Shown piece by piece: positions 32,822 through 39,772 of a stretch of 64,000 nucleotides of DNA. A model generated the notes under the pieces. It searched no databases. It was not told the DNA's origin and saw nothing but the letters and a program-made list of their open reading frames with translations. The translations under genes were made by a program, and so were the position numbers. This DNA is from CAMLFJ01 sp040902305 (GTDB lineage Bacteria > Methylomirabilota > Methylomirabilia > Rokubacteriales > CSP1-6): positions 34,341-98,340 of the forward strand of contig JBBDXN010000112.1 of the NCBI GenBank assembly GCA_040902305.1, read 5' to 3'. The stretch's first letter is position 1, and each line of letters opens with the position of its first letter.

Positions 32822-33808
32822 ATGACCACGGACAGTCTGCCCGAGCTGGGAAGCATCGAGCCCAATCAGCACGGCTATCGCGCATTCACCCTTGGCAAGT
32901 TCAGCTTCGACCGGGATCAGTACTTCGTCCACGTCCGGTGGCCGAACGGCAGCCACATGCTCCCCGCCGACGCCTTTCTCCGCGCGATCCAGCGTGACAT
33001 CGCGTGGGGGTTCTTTTACGGGATCGTCAACTTCGACACCGTGATCGGGACGGTGAACCATTACGGCACCGTGGACCTCTTCGCGGGGCGCTTCAACGCC
33101 CAGTACCGCCAGGCCGGGCTCGACTACTCGGAGACCTTCAAGACCGACGCGCTCAGCCGGCTCTTCGAGGCGATCCTGGCCGACTGGACGAACGCGACCT
33201 TCGATCCGTTCGCGTCCCCCGAGGAGACGGGCAGCGCCTTCGGCCCCAAGAACGGGAGCAACAAGCGCGCGATCACGCGGCACCGGGTGACCGCCAAGCG
33301 CATGCTCGGGGCGCCCGGCGACGAGCCGATCCGCACCGACGACGGCGGCTTCCCGGTCAACCGCCACTTCACCGACGTGCCGCAGGACCCGCCGGAAGTG
33401 CACGCGGAGCTGGGCTTCGAGGACCAGGTCGTCTCGGTGAACCTCTTCGCCTATCTCTCGCGCTCCGATGTGACGTGGAACCCCTCGGTGGTGTCGGTGT
33501 GCAAGAACAGCCTCTACTGCCCGACCACCGAGGAGTACATCCTGCCGATCATCCACGGCAACGACCGCGTGGAGTGGTTCGTGCAGCTCACCGATGAGAT
33601 CCAGTGGGAGGTGGAGGACCGGGACACCGGCGCCGTCCGGGCCCGCGTCACCATGAAGGCCGGCGACGTGGCCGCGATGCCCGCCGACATCCGGCACCGC
33701 GGCTTCTCGCCCAAGCGCTCGATGCTCCTGGTCTGGGAGAATGCCTCCCCAGAGCTCCCGGCGCTCTACGCCAGCGGCAAGATGCCGCCGGCCCCCGTGC
33801 AGTTCTAG
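32822..33808 (+). CDS. Hydroquinone 1,2-dioxygenase, large subunit (HapD/PnpD-like)
   Basis: This 328-residue catalytic subunit starts 12 bases after the small subunit. Recognisable blocks are 'DQYFVHVRWPNGSHMLPADA', 'WGFFYGIVNFDTVIGTVNHY', 'FDPFASPEETGSAFGPKNGS', 'LSRSDVTWNPSVVSVCKNSL' and 'IIHGNDRVEWFVQLTDEIQW', which fit the HapD family. Conserved histidines and glutamates in the last block are the likely Fe(II) ligands. The stop at 33806-33808 is followed, in the same frame, by a livM fragment, so whatever followed (a semialdehyde dehydrogenase and maleylacetate reductase in complete pathways) is lost here. Confidence 0.82.
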   Translation: MTTDSLPELGSIEPNQHGYRAFTLGKFSFDRDQYFVHVRWPNGSHMLPADAFLRAIQRDIAWGFFYGIVNFDTVIGTVNHYGTVDLFAGRFNAQYRQAGLDYSETFKTDALSRLFEAILADWTNATFDPFASPEETGSAFGPKNGSNKRAITRHRVTAKRMLGAPGDEPIRTDDGGFPVNRHFTDVPQDPPEVHAELGFEDQVVSVNLFAYLSRSDVTWNPSVVSVCKNSLYCPTTEEYILPIIHGNDRVEWFVQLTDEIQWEVEDRDTGAVRARVTMKAGDVAAMPADIRHRGFSPKRSMLLVWENASPELPALYASGKMPPAPVQF

Positions 33809-33952
33809 TTCGCCCGGCGCGGCAGGAAGACGCTGGCCGTCTACGTGGCGGTGGCCTTCGTCACGGGCGCCACCGGGGCCCTGATCTACCTGAACCTGCT
33901 CCGCGTCTCGCCGGACGCCGCGCTCAGCATCAACTGGACCGCCTACACGATC
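33809..33952 (+). pseudogene. Fragment of a LivM-type branched-chain amino acid ABC permease
   Basis: Forty-eight codons without a start read 'LAVYVAVAFVTGATGALIYL' and then 'RVSPDAALSINWTAYTI', a well-known internal piece of LivM-type permeases. It begins directly after the dioxygenase stop, in the same frame, and is cut off at 33953, exactly where a nested palindrome starts. The 5' and 3' parts of the gene are absent, so this is a deletion remnant. Confidence 0.8.
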
Positions 33953-34058
33953 TCACCCTGCGCGCCCCTCACCCCAGCCCTCTCCCCTCTGGGGAGAGGG
34001 CTGGGGTGAGGGGCGGGCCGAGGCCGTCGATCACCCCGGTGAGGGGCGCGCAGGGTGA
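33953..34058. repeat. Dispersed palindrome, copy 4, nested inside a second inverted repeat
   Basis: A perfect 24-base inverted repeat (33964-33987 and 33991-34014) with loop TCT forms the core. It is enclosed by a perfect 21-base inverted repeat (33953-33973 and 34038-34058). The spacer 34015-34037 includes TCACCCCGGTGA, also palindromic. This is the most elaborate copy in the window. Confidence 0.9.
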
Positions 34059-34072
34059 GGGGCGCGAGAGCC

Positions 34073-34795
34073 TCAGCGGGCCTTCTGCAGCAGCCCCTCG
34101 TAGAAGCCGGCCAGCGTCTCCAGCACCGGCGCGCCCGCGCCCGAGTAGGACGAGCCGTGCATCACCGCCAGCGTCCGCGGCTCGAGCTTGGCGAGCCGCC
34201 GGATGGTGGCGCCGGTGGCGGGCGTCAGCGCGGTGTAGCCGAACTGCTTCTCCGCCTCGAGGGCCGGGCCCATGATGTCACCATCGGTCAGCGCGGCCGG
34301 ATCGCCCGCGTGGGTGAAGAGATCGCTGGTGAAGAGCGTGCCGGTCGTCTCCTCGTAGAGCAGCCCCGCGTCCCAGCAATGCGGCACGTGCGGGGTGTCG
34401 AGGCGGCGCACGCGCCGGCCGCCCAGGTCGAGCACCTCGCCGTCGGCCAGCGCGCGCGGCGGCCGCGGCGCCTGGTCGTTGAGCCAGATGGCGCAGCCGA
34501 TGGCCCCGTGGGTCACGGTGGCGGCCGGGGCGGCGTCAAGCCATTCGCCGAGGGCGCCGCACTCGTCGGCCTCGATGTGGCTGAAGGTGATCCAGCGCAG
34601 CCGGCGCAGGTCCATGATCCGGGCCGCGGCCGTGGAGACGGCGGGGAACAGGGACCGCTGGCCGCAGTGGAAGAGCAGGGGCTCCTCGGCGTCCACCAGG
34701 AACTGGTTGAAGGTGAGGCCCCGCGGGCCCACCGCGGGCAGAAAGGTTGACAGGCGGTAGATCCGCTCGGCGATCTCGTCGACTTTGGTTTCCAT
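34073..34795 (-). CDS. MBL-fold metallo-hydrolase, flavodiiron/ODP-like
   Basis: This is a 240-residue protein behind GGAGG, starting at ATG 34795. Instead of HxHxDH it has 'TFSHIEADECGALGEWL' (HxExD), the di-iron ligand pattern of flavodiiron protein lactamase domains and oxygen-binding ODP proteins. Further ligands fall in 'RLDTPHVPHCWDAGLLYEET', 'LFTSDLFTHAGD' and 'LAVMHGSSYSG'. Stand-alone domains of this kind may bind O2 or reduce it with a partner. It is divergent from the LLM gene and shares a symmetric -10 element with it. Confidence 0.82.
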   Translation of the reverse strand: METKVDEIAERIYRLSTFLPAVGPRGLTFNQFLVDAEEPLLFHCGQRSLFPAVSTAAARIMDLRRLRWITFSHIEADECGALGEWLDAAPAATVTHGAIGCAIWLNDQAPRPPRALADGEVLDLGGRRVRRLDTPHVPHCWDAGLLYEETTGTLFTSDLFTHAGDPAALTDGDIMGPALEAEKQFGYTALTPATGATIRRLAKLEPRTLAVMHGSSYSGAGAPVLETLAGFYEGLLQKAR

Positions 34796-34812
34796 GCGGA
34801 ACCTCCGGAGCG

Positions 34813-34820
34813 ATTATAAT
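34813..34820. promoter_or_regulatory. Symmetric bidirectional -10 element (ATTATAAT)
   Basis: ATTATAAT is its own reverse complement and contains a perfect TATAAT on both strands (34815-34820 plus, 34813-34818 minus). It lies 10 bases before the LLM ATG at 34831 and 17 bases before the metallo-hydrolase ATG at 34795. No good -35 box is seen on either side. Confidence 0.6.
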
Positions 34821-34830
34821 CCTCACGTCC

Positions 34831-35897
34831 ATGCGCTTCGGGACCTTCTACTTCTTCCAGGCCGCGCCGGGCCTCACCCACGCCGAGGTCGTCCACCGCG
34901 AGCTCGAGCAGATGGAGTGGACGGAGGAGCTCGGCTTCGACCAGGTCTGGCTGACCGAGCACCACTTCATCGACTACGGTCTCGCGGTGGACCCAGCGAG
35001 TTTGGCCGCCACCGCGGCCGCGCGCACACGCCGGGTCCGCATCGGCCTGGCCGCGGCGATCCTGCCGTTCCACCACCCGCTGCGGCTGGCCGAGCAGATG
35101 GCGCTCATCGACATCATCTCGAAGGGCCGCCTCGACGTGGGCGTGGGGCGGGGCAACCGGCCCGCCGAGTTCCAGGGCTACCACGTGCCCCAGCAGGAGA
35201 ACCGCGAGCGCTTCGACGAGGCGGTGGACATCATCCTGAAGGCCTGGACCCAGGAGCGGTTCTCGCACGAGGGGCGCTTCTTCACGATCGGGGAGGCCCG
35301 GGTGATCCCCAAGCCCTGGCAGCGGCCGCATCCGCCCATCTACCAGGTCTGCGGTAGCGACGACGGCATCGAGAGCTCGGCGGCCCGCGGCTGGCCCATG
35401 CTGAACTCGTTGCTCGCCGGGCCGGTGGACAGCTCGTCAAGCGGCGCGACAGCTACCTCACCGCGCTGCGCAAGCACGGGCGCACCGAAGCCGAGATCGC
35501 GGGGCTCATGAAGGACTGGGGCGTGTCCCGCCAGATCTACGTGGCCGCCACCGATGCCGAGGCCCTGGCCGAGGCCAAGGACGCGGAGATGTGGTACCAG
35601 GACTCGCTGCGTCGCTTCCAGGTGCCGGAGCGCATCGAGGACGCGCACCCGAGCCTTCGGCCCGGGGTCCGGGCCGCGGCCGAGCGCTTCAAGAAGGTGA
35701 CGTGGGAAGGACTCGTGGCCGAGACCGTCGCGTTCGGCTCGCCCGACACGGTGGCCCGCCACATCCAGACCATGCGCGACATGGGCATCGGCCACGAGCT
35801 CTGCTGGATGAACTTCGGCGGGCTGCCCCAGGACAAGATCCGCCGCTCCATGGAGCTGTTCGCCCGCGAGGTCATGCCGCACTTCCGCGACGCGTAG
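34831..35897 (+). CDS. LLM-class flavin-dependent oxidoreductase, frameshifted
   Basis: The first frame runs 'MRFGTFYFFQAAPGLTHAEV' to 'RGWPMLNSLLAGPVD' (about 200 residues), with LLM features 'DQVWLTEHHFIDYGLAVDPA' and 'GRLDVGVGRGNRPAEF'. Near 35430-35437 it breaks, and the rest lies in the -1 frame ('QLVKRRDSYLTALRKHGRTE' onward to 'FAREVMPHFRDA'). One missing base restores a normal protein of about 355 residues. Assembly error is likely, but a real mutation is possible. Function would be FMN or F420-dependent oxidation of an unknown substrate. Confidence 0.8.
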
Positions 35898-35913
35898 CGC
35901 CCGGGAGGTCCGG

Positions 35914-36972
35914 GTGATCGGCCGCGGGGACAGGCGAGCGCGCATCCAGCTCCGGCAGCTCGTGGCGATCGTCCTGCTGGCCTGCACGCTCACACCCATC
36001 TTCAACATCCTGACGGACGAGGTCACGCTCGCGGCCGCGGCCCAGGGGGTGATCGACGCCCTGCTGGTGTCCGTCCTCGTCGGCGGCTATCTTTTGTTCG
36101 TCCGGGACGGCCGCCTGCGCCCCTGGTTCCGGCGGCTCCGCTTCACGACGGACCTGGCCATCAGCAGCTCGATCGTGCTGGCCCTGTTTCTGATCGGCCG
36201 GGCCGTCGGCCAGGTGGTGACCGGCCTCGACCCCGCCCGCTTTCTGACCAGCTTCACGGAACGCCACCTCCTCTATGCCCTGCCGTTCTTCGTGGTGCTC
36301 GCGGTCGGGACGCAGTTCGTCCTGCAGATGAATCGCATGATCGGCGCCAACGTCCTGCGCTACTTCGTGGCGGGCCGGTACCACCGGCCGACGGCCGAGG
36401 AGCGCATCTTCCTCTTCCTCGACCTCGAGGGGTCGACGACCCTGGCGGAGCGGCTGGGGAGCGCCCGCTACTTCGAGCTGCTCCGCCGCTTCGTGGACGA
36501 CCTCACCGACCCGATCGTCGCGTCGCGGGGAGAGATCTACCAGTACGCGGGCGACGAGGTGGTGGTCACGTGGCCGCTCGCCGAGGGCGTGCGCGCGGCC
36601 AACTGCGTCCGCTGCTTCTTCTGGGGCCGGGACGCGGTGGCCCGGGAGGCCGCGCGCTACACGCGCGACTTCGGCACGGTGCCGCGCTTCCGCGCCGGGC
36701 TGCACGGCGGCGCGGTCACCTCGGGCGAGCTCGGGGACCTGCGCCGGCAGATCGTCTTCGTCGGCGACATCCTCAACACCGCCGCGCGGCTCGAGGAGTA
36801 CGCCAAGCGGAGCGGGCTGGACCTCGTGGTCTCGGACTCCCTCCTGCGCCGGCTCGAGCTCCCGCCGGGGGTCGAGGCCCGCCGGCGCGGCGAGCTCACG
36901 CTGCGCGGCAAGGAGGCACCGGTGGCCGCCTATAGCCTGTCCGCCCCGCCGAACCCGGCGACTGACGACTGA
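35914..36972 (+). CDS. Membrane-anchored class III adenylate/guanylate cyclase
   Basis: This is a 352-residue protein starting at GTG 35914. Four membrane helices occupy about residues 13-150 ('LVAIVLLACTLTPIFNIL', 'LAISSSIVLALFLIG', 'YALPFFVVLAVGTQFVLQMN'). The cyclase homology domain fills the rest: metal-binding Asp in 'RIFLFLDLEGSTTLAERLG', second Asp in 'YQYAGDEVVVTWP', and transition-state region 'IVFVGDILNTAARLEEYAKR' (Asn and Arg). It should make cAMP or cGMP at the inner membrane; the base-recognition residues do not decide which. The N-terminal helices may sense membrane state. It starts 16 bases after the LLM gene. Confidence 0.88.
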   Translation: MIGRGDRRARIQLRQLVAIVLLACTLTPIFNILTDEVTLAAAAQGVIDALLVSVLVGGYLLFVRDGRLRPWFRRLRFTTDLAISSSIVLALFLIGRAVGQVVTGLDPARFLTSFTERHLLYALPFFVVLAVGTQFVLQMNRMIGANVLRYFVAGRYHRPTAEERIFLFLDLEGSTTLAERLGSARYFELLRRFVDDLTDPIVASRGEIYQYAGDEVVVTWPLAEGVRAANCVRCFFWGRDAVAREAARYTRDFGTVPRFRAGLHGGAVTSGELGDLRRQIVFVGDILNTAARLEEYAKRSGLDLVVSDSLLRRLELPPGVEARRRGELTLRGKEAPVAAYSLSAPPNPATDD

Positions 36973-36985
36973 CCGCCCACGGGCT

Positions 36986-36991
36986 TATACT
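36986..36991 (+). promoter_or_regulatory. Start-proximal -10 element of thrC (TATACT)
   Basis: TATACT is a near-consensus -10 box 8 bases before ATG 37000. CTGACG (36962-36967), 18 bases upstream, is a fair -35. Transcription would start at or within a few bases of the ATG, giving a leaderless mRNA. Confidence 0.5.
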
Positions 36992-36999
36992 GGCGGGGA

Positions 37000-38346
37000 A
37001 TGGCGTACAACGCGTGGTTCCAGTGCATCAACGGGTGCCCGGGGGAGTTCGACCTCCGGGAGGTCATCTACCGGTGCCCGACGTGCGGGGACCTCCTCGA
37101 GGTCCAGCACGACGTGGAGGCGCTGCGGTCGCGCTCGGCGGCCGGCTGGATCCAGCTCTTCGACGACCGGTACCGGCGCCATACCTATCCCTACGGCTCG
37201 GGGGTGTGGGGCAAGAAGGAGTGGGTGGTGCCCTTCATCGCCAACGAGAACATCGTGTCGATGTACGAGGGCAACTCCAACCTCCTCTGGGCCGACCGCT
37301 ACGGCAAGCAGCTCCACGTCGAGGACCTCTGGATCAAGCAGTGCGGCAACTCGCATACCGGGTCCTTCAAGGACCTCGGCATGACCGTGCTGGTCTCGGT
37401 CGTCAAGGAGATGATGGCGGGCGGGGCGCCCATCGACGCGGTGGCCTGCGCCTCCACCGGCGACACCTCGGCCGCGCTCGGGGCCTACTGCGCGGCCGCG
37501 GGCATCCCGTCGGTGGTGCTGCTGCCCAAGGACAAGGTGTCGATCGCCCAGCTCGTGCAGCCGCTCGCCAACGGGGCCCTCGTGCTCTCGCTGGACACCG
37601 ACTTCGACGGCTGCATGGCCATCGTCCAGGAGATCACCAAGGAGCGGCGCATCTACCTGGCCAACTCCATGAATAGCCTGCGGATCGAAGGCCAGAAGAC
37701 GGTGGCCATCGAGATCGTCCAGCAGTTCGACTGGGAGGTGCCGGACTGGATCGTGATCCCGGGCGGCAACCTCGGCAACGTGCACGCCCTCGGGCAGGGC
37801 TTCATCATGATGCAGGAGCTGGGGCTGGTGAACCGGCTGCCCCGCATCTGCCTGGCACAGGCGGAGCGGGCCAACCCGCTCTACCGCTCCTTCCTCGAGG
37901 ACTTCAAGCGCTTCGAGCCGGTGACCGCCGAGCCGACCCTGGCCACCGCGATCCAGATCGGCAACCCGGTGAGCGTCAAGCGCGCCATCCGGACGCTGCA
38001 GCGCTTCAACGGGGTGGTCGAGCAGGCCACCGAGCAGGAGCTGGCCGACGAGGCGGCGCGCGCGGACCGCACCGGGATGTTCAACTGCCCGCACACCGGC
38101 GTCGCGCTCGCCGCGCTCCGCAAGCTGATCGACCGCAAGGTGATCAGGTCCGGCGAGCGAGTCGTCGTGCTCTCGACCGCGAACGGGCTCAAGTTCGCCG
38201 ACCAGAAGGCGGCCTATCACATGGGCGCGCTGGAAGGCATCAAGCCGTCGTACCGGAACAAGCCGGTCGAGCTGCCCGCCGACGCCAAGCGCGTCGCCCG
38301 CACCATCGCGCGCCACGTCGAGAAGGCGCGGGCGCTGGTGTCGTGA
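37000..38346 (+). CDS. thrC: Threonine synthase
   Basis: This 448-residue PLP enzyme converts O-phosphohomoserine to threonine. An N-terminal zinc-ribbon-like segment (Cys9, Cys13, Cys26, Cys29 in 'FQCINGCPGEF' and 'YRCPTCGDLL') precedes the fold. The PLP lysine is Lys124 in 'GNSHTGSFKDLGMTVLVS'; the phosphate-binding loop is 'GGNLGNVHA'. Length fits the archaeal/plant-like class II group. Its stop overlaps the start of the next gene by 1-4 bases, so it is coupled to a cystathionine gamma-synthase-family gene that uses the same homoserine branch. Confidence 0.93.
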   Translation: MAYNAWFQCINGCPGEFDLREVIYRCPTCGDLLEVQHDVEALRSRSAAGWIQLFDDRYRRHTYPYGSGVWGKKEWVVPFIANENIVSMYEGNSNLLWADRYGKQLHVEDLWIKQCGNSHTGSFKDLGMTVLVSVVKEMMAGGAPIDAVACASTGDTSAALGAYCAAAGIPSVVLLPKDKVSIAQLVQPLANGALVLSLDTDFDGCMAIVQEITKERRIYLANSMNSLRIEGQKTVAIEIVQQFDWEVPDWIVIPGGNLGNVHALGQGFIMMQELGLVNRLPRICLAQAERANPLYRSFLEDFKRFEPVTAEPTLATAIQIGNPVSVKRAIRTLQRFNGVVEQATEQELADEAARADRTGMFNCPHTGVALAALRKLIDRKVIRSGERVVVLSTANGLKFADQKAAYHMGALEGIKPSYRNKPVELPADAKRVARTIARHVEKARALVS

Positions 38347-39572
38347 TGGCCGAGCGCCCCGAGCCCCAGCCGGTCGACCCGGCCAGGAAGCCGGTGGGCC
38401 CCAGCACGCTGGCGGTGCACGGCGGCGAGCCTCGGCCCAAGCCGGCGAACTCGCTCGCCACCCCGATCGTGCAGACCGCCACCTACACCTTCGCGAACAC
38501 CCAGGAGCTGAAGGACCACTTCGACGGCAAGATCGAGCGGGTCGAGTACGGGCGCTACGGCAATCCCACCCAGCGCATCGCGGAGGCCAAGCTGGCCGCG
38601 CTCGAGGGGGCGGGGGAGTGCCTGCTGTTCGCGAGCGGCATGGGGGCGATGACCACCGCGCTCTTCGCCATGCTCTCGCGCGGGACCCACGTGGTGGTCA
38701 CCGACGACAGCTACCGGCGCACCCGCCAGTTCCTGAACCAGACCCTCTCGCGCTACGGCATCGAGGTGTCCACCGTGCCCGCGGGCGACTACGAGGCGAT
38801 GGAGGACGCGATCAAGCCCACCACCCGGGTGCTGGTGAGCGAGTCGCCGACCAACCCGTACAACCGCATCCTGGACCTCGAGCGGTTCGCGGCCATCGGC
38901 CGCGGGCATCGGGTGAAGACGGTGATCGACGCCACCTTCGCGACGCCCTACAACCAGCGGCCGCTCGAGTGGGGGGTGGACGTGGTCGTGCACTCCGCCA
39001 CCAAGTACCTGGGCGGCCACAACGACCTCCTGGCCGGCGCGGTGCTGGGCTCGGCCGAGCTGGTGGGGGCCATCCGGGGGCTACAGGGGATCACCGGGGC
39101 GATCGTAGACCCATTCGCCGCCTATCTCCTCGTCCGCGGGCTCAAGACCTTCGCGCTCCGCATGGAGCGCCAGAATGCGAATGCGCAGGCGGTGGCGGAG
39201 TTCCTGGCCGGGCACCCCCGCATCACCGCCGTCCACTACGCGGGCCTGCCCGGCCATCCCGAGCACGCGATCGCCCGCAAGCAGATGCGCGGCTTCGGCG
39301 GGGTGGTCTCGTTCGAGGTGGCGGGCGACCTCGACGCGGCCTCCCGGGTGGTGGACGCGTGCACGATCCCGCACATCGCGGCCTCGCTGGGCGGGGTGGA
39401 GAGCCTGATCGAGCAGCCCGCGATCATGAGCTTCTACGAGCTCACGAGCGAGGAGCGCCTCGAGATCGGGATCAAGGACAACCTGATCCGCTTCGCGGTC
39501 GGCATCGAGGACGCCGATGATCTCATCTCCGACCTCGCCCAGGCCCTTGACCGGGCCTTCGCTTCTGCCTGA
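38346..39572 (+). CDS. Cystathionine gamma-synthase/O-acylhomoserine sulfhydrylase-family PLP enzyme
   Basis: This is a 408-residue Cys/Met metabolism PLP enzyme. PLP lysine Lys220 lies in 'VVVHSATKYLGGHNDLL'; upstream are 'YGRYGNPTQRIAEAKLAALE' and 'LLFASGMGAMTTALFAML'; the C-terminal 'SLGGVESLIEQPA' is the substrate-binding tail. GTG 38343 is an alternative start. It sits directly after thrC. Since threonine synthase uses O-phosphohomoserine, this enzyme may use the same phosphorylated or an acylated homoserine to make cystathionine or homocysteine. Gamma-lyase activity is also possible for this family. Confidence 0.9.
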   Translation: MAERPEPQPVDPARKPVGPSTLAVHGGEPRPKPANSLATPIVQTATYTFANTQELKDHFDGKIERVEYGRYGNPTQRIAEAKLAALEGAGECLLFASGMGAMTTALFAMLSRGTHVVVTDDSYRRTRQFLNQTLSRYGIEVSTVPAGDYEAMEDAIKPTTRVLVSESPTNPYNRILDLERFAAIGRGHRVKTVIDATFATPYNQRPLEWGVDVVVHSATKYLGGHNDLLAGAVLGSAELVGAIRGLQGITGAIVDPFAAYLLVRGLKTFALRMERQNANAQAVAEFLAGHPRITAVHYAGLPGHPEHAIARKQMRGFGGVVSFEVAGDLDAASRVVDACTIPHIAASLGGVESLIEQPAIMSFYELTSEERLEIGIKDNLIRFAVGIEDADDLISDLAQALDRAFASA

Positions 39573-39574
39573 CC

Positions 39575-39642
39575 CCCTCACCCTCGGAGCCCCTCACCCC
39601 CCGGAGCCCCTCACCCTGCCCTCTCCCCAGAGGGGAGAGGGT
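39575..39642. repeat. Dispersed palindrome, copy 5, with tandem half-sites
   Basis: CCCTCTCCCC (39619-39628) and GGGGAGAGGG (39632-39641) enclose AGA. Upstream, the 17-base outer arm CCCCTCACCC..CGGAG occurs twice in tandem before the complete copy. This arrangement shows how the element duplicates its outer arm. Confidence 0.8.
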
Positions 39643-39670
39643 TTGTCCGGCGAGGGTTTCCCCGCGTGGA

Positions 39671-39699
39671 TTGTGCTGGGTGGGGGGGTGTGGTATAGC
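39671..39699 (+). promoter_or_regulatory. Candidate promoter of the third Dpp-type operon
   Basis: TTGTGC (39671-39676), 17 bases, then TATAGC (39694-39699). It lies in the gap between the palindrome and the binding-protein ATG at 39773, leaving a leader of about 65 bases with a GAGGAGG ribosome site. Confidence 0.4.
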
Positions 39700-39772
39700 C
39701 TGCGCAAAGCCTTGAGGTCACCCGCCCCGGTCCACATCCCGATCCGGCTCCGTGAATGAGGAGGACACCCCC

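Noticed and set aside
33953..34058. Rho-independent terminator
   Set aside because: The stem is strong but no T run follows on either strand; the sequence belongs to the dispersed palindrome family instead.
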